Positions 18,700-26,614 of a stretch of 64,000 nucleotides of DNA are shown here, in pieces. Within the stretch, counting starts at the first letter, position 1. Each line of letters starts with the position of its first letter. The DNA comes from Streptomyces showdoensis. GTDB taxonomy: Bacteria > Actinomycetota > Actinomycetes > Streptomycetales > Streptomycetaceae. The position numbers and the translations under genes are program-made. A model generated the notes under the pieces. It was not told the DNA's origin. It made no database searches and saw only the letters and a list, made by a program, of their open reading frames with translations. The stretch spans positions 1 through 64,000 of the forward strand of contig NZ_BAAAXG010000024.1 in the NCBI RefSeq assembly GCF_039535475.1. Direction: 5' to 3'.

Positions 18700-19086
18700 T
18701 CACGATGTCCGGACGTGCCGGAAGAGGTGCTCGGTGCCGGTGAGTTCGAAGAGCTTCCGCAGATGGCGGGGGGAGTCGCCGACCAGGACGAGCTCCCCGC
18801 TGCGATGGGTCCGGATGAGCACGTTGAGAAAGGTCGAGTCGCCGAAGGTGACCCCGCTCAGGTCGAGCATGACCCGGGTCGCGCCCTCGTCGCGGGCGTC
18901 CGCCAGGGCTTGCACCAGGCCCGACACGGACTCCATGTCGAACTCTCCGCTGGCCCGCACCCGGGCGGTGCCGTCCGGGCCTGTCGGCTGCCGGAACACG
19001 TCGGCGTCGCCGGGACCTCGGTAGAAGGAGTGGCCGTCGTCCGTGCGCGTGCAGGCGACCTGGCCGGTGCGGTCCTCGCCAGTCAT
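18700..19086 (-). CDS. STAS-domain anti-anti-sigma-type protein
   Basis: 128 residues with a STAS fold in the C-terminal 90. The phosphoacceptor loop is LDLSGVTFGDSTFLNVL, so Ser (about 98) and the preceding Asp are present. The N-terminal 35 residues precede the domain and contain HSFYRGPGDADVFRQP, shared with the paralogue at 58541. Such proteins bind anti-sigma serine kinases of the RsbW/SpoIIAB type; none is encoded nearby, so the partner is elsewhere. Confidence 0.85.
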   Translation of the reverse strand: MTGEDRTGQVACTRTDDGHSFYRGPGDADVFRQPTGPDGTARVRASGEFDMESVSGLVQALADARDEGATRVMLDLSGVTFGDSTFLNVLIRTHRSGELVLVGDSPRHLRKLFELTGTEHLFRHVRTS

Positions 19087-19206
19087 GACGATGTACTCCC
19101 TTCATGCGGGACACGGAACCCCGAGGGCGTCCACCCGGACCCGGCCCGAAGGGCGGCGGGCACAAGGAGCCGTGAGTGAGCGGGCGACGCCGTCCCACCG
19201 TACGGG

Positions 19207-19572
19207 TCAGCCGGGTGGTGGGCGTTCATGCCGGTCACCGTCGTCCCCGGCGGGGCGGGGATCCGTTTCGGCCACCCGGTCGAGGTCGACCAGCAGGCGC
19301 AGCAGCTGAGCGATCTCGTGACGGCCCTCAGCCGGATGGCGGAACAGTGTCCCCGGCGTCACCTCGTAGTGGTTCCGGCGGCCGTGACGCTCCCGGGTGA
19401 GGTAACCGGCGGTCTCCAGATCCGTGACGATGGCCTGGGTGGCGCGCTCGGTGAGCCGGCACTCCGTGGCGAGGTCCCGCACCCGGATCTCCGGATCGCG
19501 CAGGATCATGGCGAGGATCCGGGCGTGCTGAGTGACGAACGTCCAGCTGGTGCGTGGCTCCACCGGCTCCAT
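19207..19572 (-). CDS. Winged-helix DNA-binding regulator
   Basis: 121 residues. A MarR/ArsR-like winged helix occupies about 8-85: helices RILAMILRDPEIRVRDLATE and recognition region CRLTERATQAIVTDLETAG, then the wing YLTRERHGRRNHYEV. It belongs to a common Streptomyces family of small regulators of unknown target. The promoter and start codon are superimposed, so the mRNA is probably leaderless, and a palindrome overlaps the promoter, which suggests autoregulation. Confidence 0.8.
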   Translation of the reverse strand: MEPVEPRTSWTFVTQHARILAMILRDPEIRVRDLATECRLTERATQAIVTDLETAGYLTRERHGRRNHYEVTPGTLFRHPAEGRHEIAQLLRLLVDLDRVAETDPRPAGDDGDRHERPPPG

Positions 19573-19578
19573 GTCCGA

Positions 19579-19610
19579 AATTATACGATTCGCGAATCCG
19601 GCTTCACCAG
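19579..19610 (-). promoter_or_regulatory. Leaderless promoter with palindromic operator
   Basis: On the minus strand, a perfect -10 hexamer TATAAT (19579-19584) ends six bases before the ATG at 19572, putting the transcription start at the start codon. A perfect 12-base palindrome GATTCGCGAATC (19587-19598) sits just upstream in the spacer and could bind the encoded regulator. Confidence 0.65.
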
Positions 19611-19792
19611 ACCTGAATCGGCATGCAGGTAAGCGCGATCGTCCGCCCTCGGCGATCGCGCTCCCTCGGCGATCGGGTCCGGGCCGCTTCGGGCGCCTGT
19701 CGGCGCGGCGGCCTCGGGTCAACAGGGCAGTGCGGTGACACTCGTTCGGAGGATGGGCCCATCCGTCGGGCGGTGGCTGCCGAATACCGGGC

Positions 19793-20282
19793 GTGAGCAA
19801 CTTCCGCAGCGATCTCCTCCGTGCCGTCTTCGGCGCGTCGGCCGGTCTCCTCGCGGCCTTCACGGCTCCGGCCGTGGCCGGACCGGGCCGGCCCGGTCCG
19901 CGGCGGGGCCGGTGACCATGGCCGGCGGTGCGGTGACCGACCGCACGCCCGCTGCGGTCAAGGACTCCGCCCGCATCGGTGATGCGCCCCCCTCCGCCGT
20001 CGGAGCGCTTCCGGGGGCGGCCGCTCCGTTTCTGCTCGCCGCGCAAGCAGCACCCGCCCCCGTACCGGCCGACGCGGGCGTGGGGACCTGCGTCGCCGGA
20101 TGGGACCGGCGCGCCTTCCTCACCGCGGCCGGTGCGCTGGGCAGCCACGTCACCGCCCGGCGGACGCCACACCGCCGTCCGCGTCACCGACGGCGCCGGC
20201 CGGGTCCGGGCCGAGCGGCGGCACCCGCGCCATCCCCGACGGAGCGAGCGGCCCGCACAGCGCCTTCGTGACCGTCACCTCG
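19793..20282 (+). pseudogene. Decayed molybdopterin-dependent oxidoreductase
   Basis: Pieces of one protein survive in several frames. They are an N-terminus opening with GTG at 19793 (SNFRSDLLRAVFGASAG, then stop at 19913), a fragment AVTDRTPAAVKD, a fragment PSAVGALPGA, the segment WDRRAFLTAAGALG near 20100, and a C-terminal immunoglobulin-like end (HTAVRVTDGAGRV, then IPDGASGPHSAFVTVT in another frame). From memory, this order matches the N-terminal membrane part and extreme C-terminus of the sulfite-oxidase-like enzymes that precede fasciclin genes in Streptomyces. The catalytic core, several hundred codons, is gone. Confidence 0.6.
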
Positions 20283-20365
20283 ACCACCGGACGGCCCAGG
20301 GCCGCACCGGGAGCACCACCACCCACCCGTACATCCGAAACGCCTCGCTCAAGGAGCAGCCGATC

Positions 20366-21013
20366 ATGATCAGCACCAAGACCCGCCGTACCGCCGTCGC
20401 CGTCGCCGCGGCGGTCCTGTTGCCCTTCTCCCTGGCCGCCTGTTCCGGCTCCGACGCGGGCGACACGGCCGCACCGCCGAGCGCGGCGGGCAACGAGGCG
20501 CAGACCGGCGCGACGCCCACCAAGGACCCGATCACGGGCGACCAGCCCTTCGGCCCCGCCTGCGCCGGCGTCCCGAAGGACGGCGCGGGCTCCTTCGAGG
20601 GCATGGCCAAGGACCCCGTGGCCACCGCCGCGTCGAACAACCCGGCCCTGTCGACGCTGGTGGCGGCGGTCAAGCAGGCGGGCCTGGTCGACACCCTCAA
20701 CAACGCCCAGGACATCACCGTCTTCGCGCCGACGAACGAGGCCTTCGCCAAGATCCCCAAGGCCGACCTCGACAAGGTCCTGGCCGACAAGGCCACCCTC
20801 ACCAAGATCCTCACCTATCACGTCGTGGGCCAGAAGCTCACCCCGAAGCAGCTCGAGAACGGCTCCTTCGAGACCCTCCAGAAGGGCATGATCACAACGA
20901 AGGGCTCCGGCGAGGACTACACCGTCAACGACACCGCGAAGGTGGTCTGCGGCAACGTGAAGACCTCCAACGCCAACGTCTACATCATCGACACCGTCCT
21001 GATGCCGAAGTAA
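20366..21013 (+). CDS. Fasciclin-domain lipoprotein
   Basis: 215-residue cell-surface lipoprotein, related to mycobacterial MPT83/MPT70. It has a signal peptide with lipobox LAAC (Cys about 25), a low-complexity linker, then one FAS1 domain (about 75-213) with both conserved boxes: DITVFAPTNEAFAKIP and the C-terminal NVYIIDTVLMP. ATG at 20366 follows AAGGAG; longer frames run through pseudogene sequence. In mycobacteria this family is controlled by SigK, and a SigK/RskA-type pair lies 3 kb away. It probably acts in adhesion or envelope stress. Confidence 0.9.
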   Translation: MISTKTRRTAVAVAAAVLLPFSLAACSGSDAGDTAAPPSAAGNEAQTGATPTKDPITGDQPFGPACAGVPKDGAGSFEGMAKDPVATAASNNPALSTLVAAVKQAGLVDTLNNAQDITVFAPTNEAFAKIPKADLDKVLADKATLTKILTYHVVGQKLTPKQLENGSFETLQKGMITTKGSGEDYTVNDTAKVVCGNVKTSNANVYIIDTVLMPK

Positions 21014-21063
21014 TCCCGAGCACGGGGCGGGGGACGGCCGGCGGTGGGAGGGCCGGGACCCCG

Positions 21064-21108
21064 GGGCGGGATGCCGGACCCGGGGTTCCCGGGTCCGGCA
21101 TCCCGCCC
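21064..21108. terminator. Bidirectional terminator, 21-bp perfect stem
   Basis: A perfect 21-bp inverted repeat with loop GTT lies between the convergent fasciclin and photolyase-like genes, two bases after the latter's stop codon. It should stop transcription from both sides. Confidence 0.85.
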
Positions 21109-21110
21109 GC

Positions 21111-22610
21111 TCAGGGCGGCCCCGCCCCCCGCCCCCGCTCCTGCTCCAGGAGGCCGGGCAGATCCCGCAGCCGGTCGAGGCCCCGTACCGGCTGCGCCAT
21201 GCGGTGGTTGCGGGCGAGGCGGTCGCGGTGCCGGTGGAGGAAGGCCCAGTACCCGGCCGTGAACGGGCACGCCTCCTCGCCGACCCGTCGGTCCGGGCGG
21301 TAGGGGCAGGGCCCGCAGAGGTCGCTCATGCGGTCTATGTAGGCGCCCCCCGAGGTGTAGGGCTTGGTCGTCATGCGGCCGCCGTCCGCGTACTGCGACA
21401 TGCCGACGACGTTGGGCAGCATGACCCAGTCGTAGCCGTCGACGAAGCTGCGGTGGAACCAGTCGGTGACGGCGGCCGGGTCCCAGCCGCGCTGGAGCGC
21501 GTAGCTGCCCAGGACCATCAGGCGGGGGATGTGGTGGGTCCAGCCCGTGTCCCGGACCTGGCGCAGCGCCGTCGCCAGGCACCGGGCCGACACCGCGTCC
21601 GCGTCCAGCTCCTGCCACCAGCGGGGGAGTGCGGCGGTGTGCCCGAGGGCGTTGCTCGTGCGGTACTCCTCGCCGAAGTACCAGTAGAGGTGCCACACGT
21701 ACTCGCGCCAGCCGGCGACCTGCCGGACGAACCCCTCCACCGAGTTCAGCGGGGCGCCGCCCGCCCGCCAGACGGCCTGCGCCCCCTCGACGCACTCGGC
21801 CGGGTCGAGCAGGCCCAGGTTGAGGGAGGTCGACAACAGGCTGTGGCTCATGGTGCCGTCGGCGGCGAGCACGGCGTCCTCGTAGGCGCCGAAACCGGCG
21901 AGCCGGTGGTCCAGGAAGCGCCGCAGGGCGGCGAGCGCCTGCCGTCGGTCGGCCGGGAACATCCGGGGGCCGTCGCGGCCCACGAAGGAGACGTCTCCGT
22001 CGCGTTCCCAGCGGTCGAGGTCGTTCCGGACCTCCTCGTCGATCGCGTCCTCACGTGGGCGGTACGGCGCGGGGGCGCCCAGTGTGCGGGCTCCGCGCGG
22101 TGGTGGGCGGCGGTTCTCGTGGTCGAGGTTCCAGGTGCCGCCGGCCGGTTCGCCGCCCTCCATCAGGAAGTCGTGGTCCCGCCGGACGTGCCGGTAGAAG
22201 TTCTCCATGCGGAGCGTGCGCTGGCCGTCCGCCCACGCGGCGAACTGCTCGGGGCTCACCAGGAACCCGCGCGGCGGCAGCACGGTCACGTTGCCGAGCG
22301 AGCGGACGAGACGCAGCGCGGCCCGCGAGGTCGGGTGGTGCACCGTCACCCGGCCGTCGCCCACGGCCTTCCGCAGTCCCTCCGCGTAGGTGTCCGCCCG
22401 TACGTACGTCACCCGGTCACCGAGTTCGGCGGCGCGGTGCCGCATGGCCGACAGGACCAGGTGGGCCTTGGCCCGGTGGAAGCGGCGGCGGCGGAAGACG
22501 GACCGGGCCTCGATCAGCACCACGGGGGCGTCGCGGGCCGGGCCGCGGTCGCCGGGTTCCAGGAAGGAGGGGCCGAGCTGGTCCCCGAAGAGCCAGTGCG
22601 CGTCGGTCAT
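21111..22610 (-). CDS. Cryptochrome/photolyase-related protein with FeS cluster (FeS-BCP type)
   Basis: 499 residues of the deoxyribodipyrimidine photolyase-related family (PhrB-like 6-4 photolyases). The N-terminal Rossmann half starts HWLFGDQLGPSF. The C-terminal FAD-binding half has NSVEGFVRQVAGWREYVWHLYW and WVMLPNVVGMSQYADGG. Four cysteines are placed as the [4Fe-4S] ligands of this family: one in SARCLATAL, the pair LCGPCPYRP, and one in EACPFT. It probably repairs UV (6-4) lesions using blue light, which fits the adjoining light-response genes. A regulatory cryptochrome role cannot be excluded. Confidence 0.88.
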   Translation of the reverse strand: MTDAHWLFGDQLGPSFLEPGDRGPARDAPVVLIEARSVFRRRRFHRAKAHLVLSAMRHRAAELGDRVTYVRADTYAEGLRKAVGDGRVTVHHPTSRAALRLVRSLGNVTVLPPRGFLVSPEQFAAWADGQRTLRMENFYRHVRRDHDFLMEGGEPAGGTWNLDHENRRPPPRGARTLGAPAPYRPREDAIDEEVRNDLDRWERDGDVSFVGRDGPRMFPADRRQALAALRRFLDHRLAGFGAYEDAVLAADGTMSHSLLSTSLNLGLLDPAECVEGAQAVWRAGGAPLNSVEGFVRQVAGWREYVWHLYWYFGEEYRTSNALGHTAALPRWWQELDADAVSARCLATALRQVRDTGWTHHIPRLMVLGSYALQRGWDPAAVTDWFHRSFVDGYDWVMLPNVVGMSQYADGGRMTTKPYTSGGAYIDRMSDLCGPCPYRPDRRVGEEACPFTAGYWAFLHRHRDRLARNHRMAQPVRGLDRLRDLPGLLEQERGRGAGPP

Positions 22611-22906
22611 CCGTGGTCCGTCCTCATCCGTGGTCCGCCTTCATCCGTGGTCCGCCTCATCCCTCGTCCGTCCTCATCCCCGGTCCGTCCCTCCCGCGTC
22701 GGGCGCGGGGCGGCGCGGTCACCCGGGGCCCGAGCGCTCAGCAGGGGATTCGATCCCGGCGCCTCGGCCGGATGCGGTCCGATCGGGTGGGACAGCCGCG
22801 AGGTCACCGGCCCCGCATCCGCCGTGCGGGTGTCCCGCGAAGTACTCAGGGCACGTGGCGAGACGTCGGTCCCGGCACCAGCCCCCTCTCCTCATCGGAG
22901 GCCCTC

Positions 22907-23824
22907 ATGCATCGTTCCCCGGAACCCCGAGGCCGTGTCGTGGTCATCACCGGCGCCGCCCGAGGGCTGGGCGCCGGCCTGGCGCGACTGCTGGCCGCGC
23001 GCGGCATGCGCGTGGCCCTCCTGGGGCGGGAGCATTCCAGGCTCGCCGCCGTGGCCGAGACGCTCGGCACCGAGACCCACATCGTGGAGGTCGACGTCAC
23101 CGACGACTCGGGCATGGAGCGGGCCGCCGAGGAGGTGACGCGGATCCTCGGCCCGCCGTCGGTCGTCATCGCCAACGCGGGCGTCGCGGAGGGCGGCCCC
23201 TTCGAGAGCTCCGACCCCGACACCTGGCGCCGGGTCGTGGAGGTCAACCTGGTCGGCAGCGCGATCACCGCGCGCGCCTTCCTGCCGGGGCTGCGGGCCA
23301 CCCGCGGGTACTTCCTCCAGGTCGCCTCCACCGCCGCCTTCGGCGCGGCCCCGATGATGAGCGCGTACTGCGCGTCCAAGGCGGGCGCCGAGGCGTTCGC
23401 CCGCTCCCTGAGGGCCGAGGTGGCCCACCTGGGCGTCGGCGTGGGCGTGGCCTACCTGCACTGGACCGATACGGACATGGTCCGCGACGTCGACCGTCAC
23501 ACGGTCCTGCGCGAACTCCGCGGGCACATGCCCGCCCCCGCCCGCCGCGTGTATCCGGTGGACCAGGTCGCGTCCTGGCTGGTGCGGGGGATCGAGCGGC
23601 GCCGTGCCTCCGTCTACGCCCCTCCCTGGCTCCGGCTCGCCCAGGCCGGGCGGCCGTTCTTCCCCCTGGCGGTGGACCTGCTCTCCCGCCGCGAGCTTCC
23701 CCGGCTCCTGAGGGAGAACTCGTTCGAGCAGACCGGTCTGCTCGGCACGGGCGGCCACATCGAGGAGAAGCTGATCGACCGCTCGGCCGCCCGGGCGGCG
23801 AGCCGTCCCGGCCGAGGCGAGTGA
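22907..23824 (+). CDS. Short-chain dehydrogenase/reductase
   Basis: 305 residues. NAD(P)-binding motif is GAARGLGAG near residue 16, NAG motif IANAGV near 87, and the active-site YxxxK is YCASK at about 149. The C-terminal extension of about 60 residues is typical of SDRs acting on lipophilic substrates. It sits between a photolyase-like gene and the RskA/SigK-type pair; similar SDRs accompany stress-induced lipid operons. The substrate is unknown. Confidence 0.88.
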   Translation: MHRSPEPRGRVVVITGAARGLGAGLARLLAARGMRVALLGREHSRLAAVAETLGTETHIVEVDVTDDSGMERAAEEVTRILGPPSVVIANAGVAEGGPFESSDPDTWRRVVEVNLVGSAITARAFLPGLRATRGYFLQVASTAAFGAAPMMSAYCASKAGAEAFARSLRAEVAHLGVGVGVAYLHWTDTDMVRDVDRHTVLRELRGHMPAPARRVYPVDQVASWLVRGIERRRASVYAPPWLRLAQAGRPFFPLAVDLLSRRELPRLLRENSFEQTGLLGTGGHIEEKLIDRSAARAASRPGRGE

Positions 23825-23833
23825 CCGGGACCG

Positions 23834-23870
23834 GAGGGCCCCGCCCGGCCGGCGCTCCGGCCCGGCCCTC
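23834..23870. terminator. Candidate terminator between SDR and anti-sigma genes
   Basis: GAGGGCC (23834-23840) pairs with GGCCCTC (23864-23870), enclosing a GC-rich loop that can fold further. The position between convergent genes supports a terminator. Confidence 0.5.
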
Positions 23871-23940
23871 TCGGGCCGAGGCGGAGCGTCGGTTCGTGCC
23901 GTCCTCGGGGCTCGGGCGTCCGACCCGACGGGGGAGGGGG

Positions 23941-24696
23941 TCAGGCCGGGAGGGCCAGCAGGAGCAGGGGCCGGGTGGTGGGCCGCACCGACCCCCCTGC
24001 CGGTTCGAGGGTGAGCCCCACGCCCGTCGCGTCTGCCGGGTCGCCGTCGAGGAGGACCGTGCCGTCGGCGTCGATGAACCCGGCGGGCCGCATGGTTCCC
24101 TCGTGGTCGAGCCACAGCTGGTACGTGTGGCCCTCCGCCGGGACCGGAAGCCCGGTGGCCGTGAACACCGCCCGGTTCTGCCGGCCCGACGAGACGACCG
24201 TGGTCACCGCGCCGTTGGTGGTCCGCCCGTGCACGGTCCGCGCGTCGGGCGCGGCCAGCACCCCGCTCACGGCCTCCAGTCGTTCCTGGGCCTGCCGGGC
24301 CTGCTGCCGGGCGTCCTCGTTCTGCACGTGCTGCCAGGCGGCGAGGCCGGCGAAGGACGCGGCGGCGGCCAGGCTCGCGGCGAGCGCGAGCGGGACCGCC
24401 CTGCGCCTGACCGACCGGGTCAGGCCCGCCGTCGGGCCGACGGCCCGCACGTGGGGCGGCAGCTGGCGTACGCCCTCGACGGCGGCGAGCGTCCGCCGCT
24501 TGAGGGGCTCCGGCGGCGTCCGGCCGACGGAGGCCGCGAGCCGCGCGGCGGTCGCCTCGAATCCGCTCACCTCCCTGCGGCAGTCCTCGCAGTGCGTGAG
24601 GTGGGTGGCGAACCCGTCCCGTTCCACGGGGTCGAGGGCGTGCAGGGCGTACGCGGCCGTCAGCGCGTGGAGGTCGGAGTGGTGCTGCCGGGTCAC
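23941..24696 (-). CDS. Anti-sigma factor, RskA family
   Basis: 251-residue single-pass membrane anti-sigma factor. The cytoplasmic N-terminus holds the zinc anti-sigma motif HLTHCEDC (H-x3-C-x2-C, about 34-41). A membrane helix lies at about 105-126 (VPLALAASLAAAASFAGLAAW), and the extracytoplasmic part is the RskA domain with HTYQLWLDHEGTMRPAG. The GTG start overlaps the sigma gene's stop (GTGA), implying coupled synthesis. It should hold the adjacent sigma factor inactive until cleaved by regulated proteolysis. Confidence 0.92.
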   Translation of the reverse strand: MTRQHHSDLHALTAAYALHALDPVERDGFATHLTHCEDCRREVSGFEATAARLAASVGRTPPEPLKRRTLAAVEGVRQLPPHVRAVGPTAGLTRSVRRRAVPLALAASLAAAASFAGLAAWQHVQNEDARQQARQAQERLEAVSGVLAAPDARTVHGRTTNGAVTTVVSSGRQNRAVFTATGLPVPAEGHTYQLWLDHEGTMRPAGFIDADGTVLLDGDPADATGVGLTLEPAGGSVRPTTRPLLLLALPA

Positions 24697-25349
24697 GAGG
24701 TCACCCCCATGCAGTCGCGGAGGCGGATCAGTCCGTCGCGCATGCGTGTCTTGACGGTCGGAAGCGGGGTCCCCAGGCTCTGGGCGACCTCGCGATAGGT
24801 CAGGCCCTGGTAGTAGGCGAGGGTCACGGCCTCGCGCTGGAGTTCGGTCAGTCCGCGCAGGCAACGGCGTACCCGCTCGCTCTCCAGCCGGGTCTCCACC
24901 TGCTCGGCGACCTCGTCGAAGGCGGTGGTGTGCTCCCGCGCCGCCTGGGCCTGCTCCCGGTCGTACGCGGCCTGGGCCGAGCGCACGCGGTCGACGGCCC
25001 GCCGGTGGGCGATCGTCGCCGCCCAGGTCGTCACGCTTCCGGCCGTCGGCTCGTACCGGGCGGCCTGGCGCCACAGCTCGATCATGACCTCCTGGGTGAC
25101 CTCCTCGGACTGGGCCCGGTCGCGCACCACGCGCAGGACGATGCCGAAGACCAGCGGGGAGAGGGCGTCGTAGAGCGTGGAGAACGCCTGCCTGTCGCCC
25201 CTGGCGACCTCCCGCATCACGTCCGCCAGGCCGCCCCGCGCGTCGGTTTCGGCAGCTCCGGAAGGGAGCGGCCGGGTCACCTTGCCGGCCCTCGACGTCG
25301 GGAGGGGACGGAGCCGCCCGGAGGGGTCGTCCTCGGAGTGGGGAGCCAT
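24693..25349 (-). CDS. sigK: ECF sigma factor, SigK-like
   Basis: 218 residues with sigma region 2 (about 45-120, including SEEVTQEVMIELWRQA) and region 4 (about 150-212, LTELQREAVTLAYYQGLTYREVA then PTVKTRMRDGLIRLR). The overlapping RskA-type anti-sigma gene and the surrounding set (fasciclin, amine oxidase, DUF1365, CFA-synthase-like, DUF1295) match the M. tuberculosis SigK locus and regulon. It likely directs those genes and its own operon. The symbol is by synteny and family, not proof of orthology. Confidence 0.85.
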   Translation of the reverse strand: MAPHSEDDPSGRLRPLPTSRAGKVTRPLPSGAAETDARGGLADVMREVARGDRQAFSTLYDALSPLVFGIVLRVVRDRAQSEEVTQEVMIELWRQAARYEPTAGSVTTWAATIAHRRAVDRVRSAQAAYDREQAQAAREHTTAFDEVAEQVETRLESERVRRCLRGLTELQREAVTLAYYQGLTYREVAQSLGTPLPTVKTRMRDGLIRLRDCMGVTS

Positions 25350-25703
25350 CGCATGCTGGTCCTTCGCGGTTCGGCGGGCCGGCGTCCGCCCTTTCGGCAG
25401 CCCGGCGGAGAGCGTGCGGGAAGCTCCCCGGCGTTACTTCGGCGCGGATGCCCCGCCGGATGGGCTCCGAAGGTCACGATCTCGTCGCGGTGACGCCGCG
25501 GTGACGCCGCCTGAGCTGCGAGGTTCCTCGCGTGCATCGATATGCGAAGAATTCCGATGCGTAAACGATGCGAGTTGTGGCCGGTGAGGTGCCGGGCGGA
25601 ACGTGATGCCACGGGGTCATCGAGGTCCCGGACCAGCCGCTCGCGAAGCGCGCGCGGCGTACCCGGTGGGACGCCCGAGCCACCACCTGGAGGAGGAAGT
25701 GCC
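25350..25703. promoter_or_regulatory. Divergent sigma-sigma control region with 11-bp-spaced direct repeats
   Basis: A 354-base gap between two divergent ECF sigma genes. At 25538-25572 the motif CGAT(AT)GCG occurs three times: CGATATGCG at 25538, CGATGCG at 25555 and CGATGCG at 25566. The last two are exactly 11 bases apart, the spacing of direct-repeat operators used by CarH/LitR-type MerR proteins. A regulator of that type is encoded at 30830, so this may be its target. The repeat is seen; the binding is inference. Confidence 0.45.
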
Positions 25704-26366
25704 ATGACCGCACCCCGGCCGACCGGAGCCACTGCCCCCGCCCCTCCCACGACAGTCGTCCACACGGACACCGCCACGGACACCACCACCCCCGTCGGTG
25801 CCGCCGACGACACCGCAACCGACGACCGGATCGCCCGGGGCCTGGTCGACGGCGACGAGCACTGCCTGGCCGTCGCCTACCAGCGCTGGGGCCGCCTGGT
25901 GCAGACCCTCGCGGCCCGCGCCCTGGGTGACCCCCGGGAGGCGGAGGACGTCACCCAGCAGGTGTTCGTCGCCGCCTGGCGCGGCCGGGCCAACTTCCGT
26001 CCCGAACGGGGCAGTCTGCCCGCCTGGATCACCGGCATCGCCCGGCGCAAGATCGCCGACGCCCTGACCGCCCGCACGCGGCGGATCGAACTCGCCGCGA
26101 GCCTCGGCGCGTCCCTGGAGCGCGAGAGCCAGTCGCACGACGAGCCCGAGCGCGTCCTCGACCGGCTGGTCGTCACCGAGGAGCTGTCCCGGCTGCCGCA
26201 CGTGCAGCGGGACGTCCTCGAACTCGCCTTCTTCGCGGACCTGACCCAGACCCAGATCGCCGACCGGACCGGCATGCCGCTCGGCACGGTCAAGAGCCAC
26301 GCCCGCCGCGGTCTCCAGCGCATGCGGCGCAGCCTCGAACTGGCCGGCGCCGGCATGGGCCGCTGA
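25704..26366 (+). CDS. ECF sigma factor, LitS-like
   Basis: 220 residues. An unusual Thr/Ala/Pro-rich N-terminal extension of about 45 residues precedes region 2 (with PREAEDVTQQVFVAAWRG) and region 4 (LPHVQRDVLELAFFADLTQTQIA, then GTVKSHARRGLQRMRR). ATG at 25704 follows GGAGGA. It opens the block leading to the lipid operon and the LitR-type gene; in S. coelicolor the light-induced sigma LitS sits next to litR and drives carotenoid and photolyase genes. No anti-sigma gene of its own is adjacent. Confidence 0.8.
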   Translation: MTAPRPTGATAPAPPTTVVHTDTATDTTTPVGAADDTATDDRIARGLVDGDEHCLAVAYQRWGRLVQTLAARALGDPREAEDVTQQVFVAAWRGRANFRPERGSLPAWITGIARRKIADALTARTRRIELAASLGASLERESQSHDEPERVLDRLVVTEELSRLPHVQRDVLELAFFADLTQTQIADRTGMPLGTVKSHARRGLQRMRRSLELAGAGMGR

Positions 26367-26614
26367 CCGACCGGTCACGTCAGCCGTTCACGGCCGACCC
26401 GCCGGAAGGTCCGGCCGAGCTCCCGGCCGAACCGGGCCCCGACGTGCCGTCGACGCGGTCCCGGACCCGGTCCCGGATCCGCTCACGGTCCGACCCATCC
26501 GGGCGGCCGACGGCTCCGAACCACTTCACGGCCCGACCGTCCGACGAACGGGCACAGCACACGACACGGCGGCGCCCCCGCGCGGGAGCGCCGCACACAA
26601 GGGGATGGGGAACG

